Made by a program: the position numbers and the translations under genes. Positions 1 through 12,800 of a DNA stretch of 64,000 nucleotides are shown piece after piece; within the stretch, counting starts at the first letter, position 1; each line of letters starts with the position of its first letter. Source of the stretch: Patella vulgata (taxonomy: Eukaryota > Mollusca > Gastropoda > Patellidae); assembly GCF_932274485.2 (NCBI RefSeq), contig NC_065879.2, forward strand, positions 20,448,591 to 20,512,590. The letters run 5' to 3'. Below the pieces are notes generated by a model. The model searched no databases. It saw only the letters and a program-made list of their open reading frames with translations, and was not told where the DNA came from.

Positions 1-35
1 AACAATAGGACGTTAAACCCCATTTCATTTCATTT
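1..35 (+). mobile_element. SINE A 3' end abutting exon 1 acceptor
   Basis: AATAGGACGTTAAACCCCAT followed by TTTCA repeats, then TTTGATTTATTTCAG. The body lies outside the window. Confidence 0.75.
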
Positions 36-47
36 GATTTATTTCAG

Positions 48-238
48 TTGGAGCTGCAGCCCGGAAATGGGTGATAGACAGTCAATCATGTGAGCTATAC
101 ATCAACACATTATTGGATTATGAAACTACTAAAGAGTATAAAGTGGATATATTAGTCTGGGACCTGGATCCTCACAATCCACGAACGACAACTCAACAAA
201 TAACCATTAATGTTCAAGATGTGAATGATAATCCACCG
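48..238 (+). CDS. Exon 1 of window: C-terminal half of a cadherin repeat
   Basis: The acceptor TTTATTTCAG ends at 47 and the donor GTAGGT begins at 239. The exon encodes VIDSQSCELYINTLLDYET and ends with the calcium-binding linker DVNDNPP. It is paralogous to exon 7 (5155-5345), which encodes LIDSVSCNLYVNTELDFET and ends DANDNAP, with the same entry and exit phase. The pyrimidine tract before it is the tail of a SINE A copy (1-35). Confidence 0.88.
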
Positions 239-3200
239 GTAGGTAAACACGACAGAGGGAACCTAGGATTGGCTGGCAAATGGCATTCAAGAAACGTAAC
301 TCTTATTAAAAATACAGTATTTGTTTTCCATAGAACTATTGTGTTTGATTTATTATATTCAAATTTCAGAGTTGTACGGAATATTTATTGGTTGCGCCGA
401 CGTTGTCAACAACGACGATAGGTGCGTCAATAACTAACATCAACTGTTCAGATCCAGATGTTGGTAACAGCGGCCTGGTGTCATTCCAACTCGACGGTAG
501 GTAAACTTATTTTAATGTAAGATTTAGATAAAGAGCTGACAGTTCTGGCTATAATAGCTATATTAAAGGTGCATTTTGTAATATTTTGATAAAGAGCTGG
601 CAGTTCTCGCTACAATAGTTATGTTAAAGGTGCATTTTGTAATATTTAGATAAAGAGCTGACGTCTCTCGCTATAATAGTTCAAAAATAGATATTGAAAA
701 TTTCATTCAAATTACTTTATTCTGAGCGAAGATTTGGCTGTTTGAAGATCTAGCTCTTGCATAAAGCATCTTTACTGTATTTCATAAGAATGCTGTAGAT
801 TGCAATGGGAGCCGTGGAGGCTCGGTAAGTAAGACGTTTGCTGGCTAACGTTGAATTCCCGTGTTCGATGAAAGTATTGTCCTAGAAAATTCAGTGATGC
901 AGGGCGGGGTCCTGACAAGGGCAGTGCATAAAAACAGGGTCCTGTGTAGACTTTGGCGTGCGCCTAAAAGAACCCTTGACAGTTGGAACTGAATTGATGT
1001 CCAGGCAAGATTTCTGTCATATCGCAGTGTATAGCGATTTTGGTAAAGAAAAGTAGGACGTTAAACTCCAATTAATTCATTCATTCATTCATTTATCCTG
1101 TTTGTCATTTGTAAACGGGATTGACCTTTAGCATGGAACATTTGGCCGTTGCAATGGCAAAATCCACTACTATTTTAGGATTTTGTATTGATTAAAGTAT
1201 ATTTCAAGTTGATTGCCCTTTCAGAGTGATGGTAATTTATTTTATTGACTTTTCATAATTTCAGTTTCAAACAGTGCTACTGTTATCAATCTCTTTGATG
1301 TCGATAATACTGGAAAACTAACGCTGAAGTCAGCAATAACCGGTACCATGCCATTCTATGAAGTACTGATTAGAGTCCAAGATGCTGGTTCACCAAGTCT
1401 ATTTACTCTAGTTTTGATACGAGTTGTCATTACTGACGTACCACAAGATGGCGTACAACCAGATAGTGCTTTCACAGGAGGTAAGACACCGTTTGAAATG
1501 TTCCAGAGTATGTCGTGTTTACGGTGTGAACTAGTAGCGCCGTCATCATGTTGTGTGTTTTACAGCAATGAGGGTGGCTCGGTAAGTAAGACGTTGGCGC
1601 GCTAACCTGAAAATCCCGTGTTCGGTGGGAAGGAAAGCCGAGGTCCAGTGTACACTTTGGCGTGCATTTAAAAGAACCCCTAAGTGTTGAAATAGTAGGC
1701 CGTAGCGCCACCGTCCGGGTCAAATTTCTATCATAGCACAATGTATGGCGCTTGCCCGTTTTCAATAGCCCAGTCGGTGCAAAACAGTAGGACTTTTCAA
1801 AATTTAGAAAACATAGGAATGCTACCTTGTGAAATGCCGTTTATTATAGGCACAAACAACGGCGACAAAATTCACGTTCGCCATCCACGAACGCAAACAT
1901 TTTAACGATATGGCAAACATTGTCTAATTCATTTAATAACTCAGCCCTCAGATGCTCTATAGGTTCATTATGGGCTTGACATAAATGTCGAATTAATAGT
2001 TTATATAACATTTGATTAAGCCACAAAACGGCCCGCAATAGACAGATTTAGTTCATACATAATGCATCTGTAATGTTTATATTTAGAGTATTTCTACAGT
2101 GTCATATAATATATTATATACCTCAAACGGTTATATTAAGAGTAGTGTCATATTATATACCAAAACGGTTATATTTAGAGTAGTGTTAGAGTGTCATATG
2201 ATATTATAAAATTCAAACGATTATATTTAGAGTAATATTATATTATATTATATTTTAGATTGTTTGACATTAATCGTTATATTAAGATTATATGATATGA
2301 ACCGTTATATTTTAAATTATATGATATAAACGGTTGTATTTAGATTATATGATATAAAAGGTTGTATATTATATAAACGGTTATATTTTAGAGTATATTA
2401 TATAAACCGTTATATTATTTTGATTATATAAACCGTTATATTATTCAGATTATATGATATAAACGGTTATATTTTAGATTATATTATATAAACCGTTATA
2501 TTAGATTATATAATATGAACCGTTATATTAGATTATATAATATGAACCGTTATATTAGATTATATAATATGAACCGTTATATTATTTAGATTATATGATA
2601 TAAACCGTTATATTTTAGTATTACCGCCACCATCACCTGAACTACCTACTCCTTTAGATACCAGAAATAAACCTGCTTTACCTCCAACAGGTAAATGAAA
2701 AACATTATCATTCCTCTCGTTTCTGACCATCGTCTCATCTGTCTTCCTGTAAATTATGTTCTCGTCTTTTTATATCACGTAACCGCGGTGGCTGAATGAG
2801 TAAAACGATGGCTCGCTAGTCTGCAGATCTGGAATTCGCTCCCGGAGAAAGGTCCTCGTGATTTTTCAGCGAGGTTACCTTATCTGTGATGCAGGACGGT
2901 GGTCCCAACAAGCAAACCTGTCTTGTTGTTTGAATGGTACGAAAATCCAAGGTCCCGTGAGAGATGGGGTTTAACGTCCACTCGGTTGGGAAGAACGCTA
3001 GATGGAAGACGGTCTAGCACAAATGACGTCATAATGTGAATTGTGGGTTAGGGTAAGGTTTAGGGCTAGGCCTAGTGTTAGGTTTAGAGCTAGCCCTGTT
3101 TACATCTTGAGACCTTGACGAAATCTGCAGCAATAACCCTAACCCACAATCCACTTATGACGACGTCATATGTACTAGACCGTCTCCGATCTAGCGTTCC

Positions 3201-6200
3201 CCTGAGGTTGGACAGGCGACCCTAACCCTTGTCACGTACAACTGTGGAATTGAAACTACGCCACTTAACCCTATGACAGACCTTATGATTTCAAGCGCCC
3301 TATTTAGTTGGAAAAATGTGAATATAAACTATAAATACTGATGGTTTCAGGAGCTGCCAACATACCAGTCTGTGCCTTGTATGGTTTAAATATTGTTATA
3401 CCAGAAACTACGGCAGTTGGTGAGACATTGTATAATTTAGGATGTACTGATCCAGATGGCGACACTTTAACCTATTCTATAGATAAAGGAGATGGCTACA
3501 GTAAATTCGATGTTTCTACCGGATCACTGAAAGTCATAAAAGAATTTAACGCGGATTTTACATTTAAATTTTCGGTAAGTAAAAGCAGAAATTGGGAGAG
3601 ATGCACATAGTATTAACGGATCTGTGCACGGCCCCGGTTTCAGGTCCCGACTGAGCAATTTCAACCGGATTTTCCGAGATGGGCGCCCTTTGTATTTTGC
3701 AGGACGCAGGCCCCATCGTATGGGAAACCAAACAGCTCTTTATTAAATGTTCTTAATTCTTAGTTTTTAATTCATAGTCCTTAATTCTTATTTCTTCATT
3801 TGTTGTCGTATTTCGACATTTGTACACTAAAACTAACATTTGTATTTTAAAATCAATATTTGTTTCACAAATCAGACATTTGCCATATCACATTGTCATA
3901 TCATATAAAGATAAAATTTATTTTAATGAATCAAAAAAATAAATCTGCATTTACATTTCATCATAGACATACAACGAAAAACAAATCTCGAACATAGAGA
4001 ACTTGAAAATAGAGGTGTCGTGCACATCTGTCGAGGAAGCTCATTCCATAAATATGCACCATAAACTGGTAAAGAGTATTTTCCTTACAATTTATTATAT
4101 CTGGGAACCGAAAGCAATGTTTTGCCAGAGAGGAGTAGTGAATGAAAAAAGTTCACGCATTCTGCTTTGGTCCTATCAGAACAACCTAACGTGTAGTAGG
4201 GATTATTGCTCTTTTTTTGTTACAGCTGTATATCACAGTCACCGACGACAGTCCTAGTAAATTAAGTACGATGATTATCATTGGCCTGTTTGTCACCAAT
4301 GCTAACGATAATACACCAGTCATAAAGAATCTACCATCCATTATTGAAGTCAGTGAAGCGAAACCATTCGGTGCTGTGATCAACAAATGTATTATAAATG
4401 ACAAGGACAACAAACATGGCGACCTACCGGGACAAACTCGGGTCGGATTGGCTAATCCAAGTAAGTCAATTGAATTCTTTATTTCATTAAGACCCGTTTT
4501 CCATGTACGCGTTTTCGGGGCGTTTCCGCGCGAATTTTCGCCAACGAAAAAGTCAGTCTTATGGAATTATAACACGGCCGTTTCCATGTAGCGAGCTAAA
4601 ATCCCCGAAAACGCCAACATGGGTTTAAAGGCGCTAAATCGCTAATATTTGGGACCTAGAAATTGACACAAATAGATCACAACGCATATAATAATTTAAT
4701 ATGAATGTATCTAAACTGATTTAATTTCAATCTATTCCGTTGTTTACCCTAATTTCAAATCAGTTATGTTCAGCGAAATACGCGAGAAGTCTCAATCGAA
4801 TGACAATCTCTAGCGTCAGGTTATTCCAGTCTACACTGATAGTATTTATTGCGCATGTTCTCCAGATAAAAATATGGCGTCACCGTTTGACATGCCTTGT
4901 GGAATATGTTTAGCCTCGTTCTTCGAGTCCCTTGTTACAAATGGTACTGAAACCCATTATGGTACACGATTCGTGTACTAATGTACACATTGGCGTGCAC
5001 GTGAAAAAATCCCTTGGCAGTTGGAATTCGATATAATAGTGACAATATTTCCCTCATAGCCCACTGTATGATGTATGCTCATCTCCATTAGCCCAGTCGG
5101 AGTAGAATAATAATAATAAACCCCATTTCATTTCATTTCATTTTGCCATTGTAGATGACGCTGTAACGAAGAATTTCCTGATAGACAGTGTATCGTGTAA
5201 TCTCTACGTTAATACTGAACTGGACTTCGAGACTACACCTAGTTATGTATTAACTCTGCTTGCCTGGGATCTTGATCAAACCGTCCCAAAAACTGCTACC
5301 AGTACGTTTACCGTAATTGTAACAGATGCCAACGATAACGCACCGGTATGTAATAACACCTTTCTTTTATCCGCCCATCTTATTATATCGACCACTTAAC
5401 AACATTTTTTTGCCATCCAACTTGTTATAACGACCACGACCTTTAATCTATACGAAGCTGTTATAGCGACCACCAAAACCCAGCTTCACACACAATCCTT
5501 CCAGCTTGTTACATCGACCAGTTTCGGACTAACTTGTTATAACGGCCACCTGACTTCACCTACCACCCATCCAACTATTTATAACCAAACCAGTTATTGA
5601 TTTGTTTTTATGTCGCTAAATGCCACTTAAAGAGTTTTTTATTATCCGTTTAACTTGTTTTAACGACCACCGAGCTACACATGTCACTTAACCAACCTGT
5701 TATAACGACCACTCAATTACACTTTTATCCAACCAACTTATTATAACGATCACTCAACTTATTATAACGATCACTCAACTTCACCTAGCATCCAACCAAC
5801 TTATTATAACGACAACTCGATTTCACCTTGTATCAAACCAACTTATTATAACGACCACACAACTTCAGCCAGCATTCACTCAACGGTCATTCAGATGTTA
5901 AAAATCAGTAAAAGAAGCAAACCGTATGTCGTATCCACTGACATTTGGTTTATATACTTAAAGGACAATATTGGTGCCAGTCAATATCACATATGTGATA
6001 GAACTGGTTAAACAGGTTCCAAATATTATTTTATCACAGAGATCATTGCTACGATAGATGCGTAATCAATGCTTCAACAATCGGAAGTGACGAACGCAAA
6101 AGGAAAACATGAGTTATCCCTCTATATAACTGACTGAAGTCTTGATTATCCATTTATTGATTTAATTATTTTTTCAAAAAATGTATTCCAATCCGCTAAA

Positions 6201-6758
6201 TATCGCAGGCTAGCGATGACATCGTGGGTTGAATATGGTCTGGGTAAGAAAACTAATGTCTAGTTAATAAATTAGATAACATTTCAGGCCCAAAGACAGT
6301 TCTGCAATAGGCAGATTTGGCTCTTGCATAATGTATGTTTCAAAAAATGAATTCCAATCCGTTAAATATCGCAGGCTAACAATAGCATCGGGAGTTGATT
6401 ATGGTCTGGAAACATTAATTAATGTCTTATTAATAATTTAGATAACATTTCAGGCCCAAAGACAGTTCTGCAATAGGCAGATTTGGCTCTTGCATAATGT
6501 ATGTTATCGATTAGGCCTATTGATCAGTCACCCGTCTCCAACCTATGCGAGACGAAGTCCTGTCACGATATCAATCCCGAATTTATCTCTTTAAATTGAA
6601 ACAGGTTTGTCAAGCAACATATCCCGCCACTCTCGCAGAAGACGCCGCCATCGACACCCTTGTGAAAACTGTTGTGTGTACTGATGCCGATACCGGGGAT
6701 AACCAGAAAGTGTATTTTAAAATGGACGGTCAGTTTGTAGTTTTTTTGTATTTGGTAG

Positions 6759-6808
<50 letters not shown>

Positions 6809-9800
6809 GTACCTACTAACTAGAACATGGGCTCCTGGGATAGAGAAGTTAGAAGGAAATAAATGGAGTTAACTTCATTTGTTTTGATCACCCGTACATT
6901 GCTCAACAGGAACATTTCACCATCACAGTGGCGTTTCTACGACCTACTGAAAAAGCTTCGTTTACGTCTCCACGACCTCGTCATTAAATTGACTCTGGAA
7001 AAGGTTCCTTTTTGACGTGTTCATTGATGTGTAAACTGGGAAAAGAGGATTTTGGACGCTCTGAATGTATGACATGAAATGCAATGGGGTTTAACGTCCT
7101 ACATTTCGTCACCAATCAGGCTAATTTAGACGGGCATACATCATACAGATTACTACGAGGGTCAATTTCCCTGACAGCGGCGATACCGGCTAGTCTTATT
7201 AACTTCCATCTGCCAAGGGTTCTAATATGTGCAGGCTAGTGTGTACACGGGACCTCGGTTTTTTGTCCCATTCGAACGACTTTACGTAGTCCTTTGCCAG
7301 ACCCTTTTTTCTGCATCACATACAAGGGGGAACAACATCGGGAAATCCCGATGAACTTTCTTGGATCGAACACAAGACCCCTGTCTTACCTCATGTAGCC
7401 TCCTTATTACATGGCGGTGGTGTAGGGGGTTTCTTTTTACGAAAACGTCTATCAGCTGTTACGATTAATGTATAGTCGTTATGGTGGGACGACATAAACG
7501 ATTCTAACAATGTATTATTTCTATATTTACAGAAAGTAACACGGCTCTGGTGAAGGCAAGTTTTGATGTAAGTGGCACGAGGGGTGATGTAACACTACAG
7601 GCTAGTTTAGATTACGAAACGCAGACTTCCCACGAGGTTAAAATTATCGCGTACGATGGTGGTAGTCCAAGTCTCAGTTTTACATCAACTATACAAGTTA
7701 CTGTAACGGACGTGAATGACGGAACAGCAACACAGACATATTGTAAGTTGAATATTTGGGTAAGGGTTAGTACCCGTAGTATTCCGTTTTAGATTGGCCC
7801 GAAATCTGTGGGATAGATCATGTCGACCAATTGAGGAGAGTCTCACTGTGTAAGTCACGGGTGTCGTGTTCAGGGCTGATGTGTAGGTCTCGGTTTCACA
7901 AAACATTCTCAGACGTAAGTTAAGAATTAACTGCCAATCACTGTTTATCAGAAATATCTTTAATCCAGAAATTTGCAGATAGTTTCTTATTGGTGTATTT
8001 GATACATTAAAACAACAAACGTTTTATAAATGGCTATATTTTAGTTGAAATAAGGCGAAGAATTTTGAGTAAGTTCTTAACTTAAGATTCAGAATGTTTT
8101 GTGAAACCGAGGCCCGTACACCATTAATTTACCCATTCACTTTAATGTTAAATCTCTTCTCTTTGTCCGGCTCTAACCTTTTCCCACATATTCGTGGGGT
8201 GAATGCCCTCTACCACAAATTGAAATCTTGAGATACACACACCGGAAGAAGTATACTTGTAAGCAAGCAACTGTCGGTCCTACATTTCAACGTAACCAAT
8301 CTCTTAACTATCTTATCCTTCCGCCTCAGAATCATCACTATTGGCCAACATTGGCATACATTGTATATTCAAATCCCTTTCGTTGATTCTACACCAAAAA
8401 CGTTAACAAAAAATCGCCATGAAAAAGGGGAAAGGGGGAGAAAGACTATTAATAGGGGTTGCACTAGATTTAGTAGGAATTATTAGTGGCCCGCGTCCAA
8501 CAATCGGTACACCTCGGTACCCTACATCGAATCCTCCGGATAAATCTATTTGTTAGGGTAGGCATTGGGAATAGGTCCAGGGTTCTACATTTTGAGAACT
8601 ACTTTCTAAAAGCGGCAACTCTTTCTAACAGTAAACCAGCAGCCACGTCGCATTGCCGCCGAGTAATATTGAGTCGTGTGGAACATGCTAGAGTCGATTT
8701 GTAGCATATCTGACTCACGGTAAATGTTTGACACTGGTTGAGCATTATGTTTATAATTATAATCTCACTTAGCCACTGAGTCTATCACCCAGAAATTTAT
8801 AGGCATAATGAACCATACTAACCTACTGTAGGAGACTCTAATTAACAGAGACTCTATATTATGATTCCCGTCTTCGAAAATGGTCTTCCAGTTATAAGAT
8901 CACTTTACGAGACAAGCCCTTCCTCATCTCCAAATGACCGAGTTACGTGGTGTTCTCGTAACTCAATTTGTATTGGTATTATCAAATATGTAAATATATA
9001 TTACAGCCGCTCCTACATACACGTCTAAACCGGATGTGGTGGTCAATCTCGAACAACTGGGTCCTGGTGGAGCAGCCAGTTATAAGTTTACTTGTGCTTT
9101 CCCCCTGGATACAAATCCTCTCCACTACCTGGTCAAGTGGTTTATTGATGGTTACCCAGTCTATTCAACTCCCAGGATACCCAATACAGCAGATGTTCAG
9201 GATCTGACGAAACTAACAGAGGCTAAGCTAGCGGAGCTTGGGGTCACAACTGTCGGGTTCAGTGTAAGTATACAAGTCAACATTCTGCTTTATAGAACTG
9301 ACAAGGAGTAGGGTCACCTGTCCAACCTCGTGGGATTTCGCCGAATCCTCCGGTTTCTTCCCACTGCTAAAGACCCCTACTCGCAAGCGAATGTATTATT
9401 GAAATAAAATTGAACCATATGTTTGTGTCGAGTGGACGTTTAATCCCATTCCCTCTCTTAGATATGTTTAGCTATGTTTGAACAATTAACTGGTCCTCAA
9501 GCACTCCTCATCATGTTGTTGTTCTTCTTCTACGATCGACATGAAGCTTGGCATGCTTGTTCCTTGGACAATAACGCGTCGATTGACATAGACCCTACTT
9601 TTGATACGAAGTCACAATTTCAAGATGGCTGCGATGACGTCATACATAGTACTACGATGGTATTTGTTAATTGCCATGTTGTATATTGACGTTAAATATC
9701 AGATACAAATAAAATGAAATGGGGTTTAACATCCTACTTTCCTACATCAATCGGGCTAAAGAAGACTGTGCTATGGGGGACATTTTGCCAGAACAGCTGA

Positions 9801-12800
9801 TTTTCTGCCTGCTCTTTTTTCGAATTTTTACGTGCACGCCAACATGTACACAAAACCTCGGATTTTCGTCCTATCTGAAAGACCAGACACTGTAGTGCAC
9901 CGCTGTCAAGGGGAAACCGCGCCTAAAATTCCCTAGGAATTTCCTCCGTCATCACCACCATCAAACCCGGCCTTAGGCCTACTCACCGAGTCACCGCAAA
10001 CCCCTTCTTCAAATAGAAGATTTATTGTCTCCCATCTAGTGTAGGCCAACATTTCAAATTTGTATTTGTTCATTTGTAGATCAAGTGTGAATTCCGTGCC
10101 AGTTTTGATATCAATTCGTTTTTAGGTGGCAATTCAACCAGTGATGACAAATTCATCGGAATCAAGGTAACACATTTGGGATACTCCTCTTTAAAGATCA
10201 TTCATGAATGAGCTAAATCTGCCTTTTGCAGGGCTTTTTTCTGACTGCAAATGTTAAATAAACTTTTATCTATACATTTATTCAAATAACAAGCTCATAA
10301 TTAAAGTAGCTAAGTCTATAACTCAATATCATCCAAAGTCTTCGACAATGAAAACACGAATTATTTGTCAATTTAAACCAAAATTGATGTTGTGATCTTA
10401 CCGGGAAAAGATGAGCTTCTGATATCCAATATTTAAGACAAAAAAACCCCAAAACAAACGTTTTACCATCGGTACACGAATCGTGTACCATAATGCGTTT
10501 CATCGCCATTTGTAACAAGGGACTCGAAGAACGACGCTAGACATATTCCACGAGTCATGTCTAACGGTGACAATAAAATAAAACCAAGTACGAACAATCC
10601 AAACCATAAGACAGAATTCGAAGTCCTAAAAAACGTTATAGGCAAAATAGTGTATTCAAGCAAAATAGTGTAATCAGCAAATGGACTGCTCCTCGTGTAC
10701 AAAATACACGACAAACAGTGGTAACAGGTGTCCGGAAGAGTAAGCTTACCCTGCCTGGCGCCACACCCGCCATAGCTGCATCCAAACTATTAGGCGAAAT
10801 GTCGGTAAAATAGCGTGATTGGCCAATGAACTATCGGTATGCAAAATGCACGCGATGAACTGTGTTAACGATGTAGTAGACATTATCAGGGTGATAGTAA
10901 TAGTATACGTGTCAATTAAATATATCTAGAATAAAAGCCGAGAGAGACACGTTATATTTACCAATCAAATCAATATGACGGCCATAAAACATATTCTTAT
11001 TTGAAGACTTGCGTGTTGATTTTTCAATAATTATTGATTTTGATGATTACTTATTTTGTTGATTACTGATTTTAATTATGATTATTGAATTTTATTATAA
11101 TTATTGATTTTTTGATCATTGATTTTGATTATTAATTTTTAATAATCAGATTATTGATTTTGATGATCTGTTTTTCTTCAGGTATTGACTAAGACCGTTA
11201 ATATTAAACAAGGAGAAGAAGGTGTTATACAGATCCAGGCTACAGCACCTATTGGTTGTCAGACTGGTGGATGTAGCTATCCTCTATATACTTATATAGA
11301 ACAGAATGGATTTGGCTGTTCTCTAAAAACATCACCCACAGAATCATGTGGCGTCAATATACCAGCCGCTAGCTACAGTGATGTTTATGAAGTCAAGGTG
11401 AAAGGGGGGATAACCTATCAATACGGCCGTGGAATTTCAACATCGATCCTCAAGCTACGTGCACCGGAAGTATTCGCTGATCATCCTATCTGGTCTAATT
11501 ATGTCCTGGATGACGTCACGGTAAGTCATTGTAACTTTTTACTCAACATCGACCAGACAATTATTAATTTATGGCGGGGACAAATTGACGGCGCGTTATC
11601 ATGGTTCATCCACTCCCAGTAGGCCGTGCATATCATATTGGATGGGCTGGCCCATTTGGTCGACCGCGGTCATCTCGGGCTTGTGGTCGCGGTTTTGATA
11701 CCCTGTGTGAGCGTGGGTCGAGCCTTGTCAACCTCGTGTGTTTATTTTGTGTACTTGTGTGTTTAACCTGTGTACTTCGGTTTTCTCACACAGACAGAAC
11801 ACATATTTGCACATGCGCCGACTATAAAGGATTGCGATGTCACCTTCGGTGGAATCGGACGTTAAACCCGGTGAACAATAAACACCAACACATTCATTAT
11901 ATGATAGACGGTGGTATTGAAGGCCCAATCTCTTAGAGAAGTAATTTAGCGACCTAAAGTCTAAACATGACATATTATTTGTTGTTCTTTTCTCGCTAAA
12001 GGTGAATATTGAACAGAACACGGCCTTGATTGAAGGCTCGAAATGTGCAGCCTTCGTTGATCCTCGAATTGTGACCTTTGATAGAGGGTAAGTTATAACA
12101 ATATTAGATAGAGGTCATCATTAATTACAAAATTTTAAAGATGACATTTTGATAGAGTCTGATAGACGATAGTTACTAATTACAGAGCACGATAGACACT
12201 AGTTACTAATAACAAAGTAAGACGATCGTTACTAATTACAGAGTGTGACGATCGTTACTAATTACAGAGTCTGACGATAGTTACTAATTACAGAGCATGG
12301 TAAACAATAGTTACTAATTACAGAGCCTGACGATAGTTACTAATTACAGAACCTGAAGATAGTTGCTAATTACATATTTTGATAGGAGGCATTTACTAAT
12401 ACAGAGTTTGATAGACAGAAATGAAATGAAATGGGGTTTAACGTCCTACTGTTCTGCTCCTAAACTGTTCTAATGAAGACGGGCATACGCCATACAGTGT
12501 GCTATAAGGGAAATTTTGCCCGGGCAGCGGCACTACGGCCTACTCTTATATCGAATTCCAACTGCCAAGGGATCTTTTACGTGCACGCCAATGTGTACAC
12601 GGGACCTCGGTTTTTCGTCCCATCCGAACGACTAGACAGCTGTCAGGCCCTCCGTCCTCCATCACTGACAAGGGAAAACCACGCTGGAAAATCTGGATGA
12701 ACTTTCTCGGCCAATGCAGGGATCGAACACCCGACTTCCAGGCTAGCGAGCCAGCGTCTTACCCACTTAGCCACGTGATCTCCCTGTTTGATAGACGATA

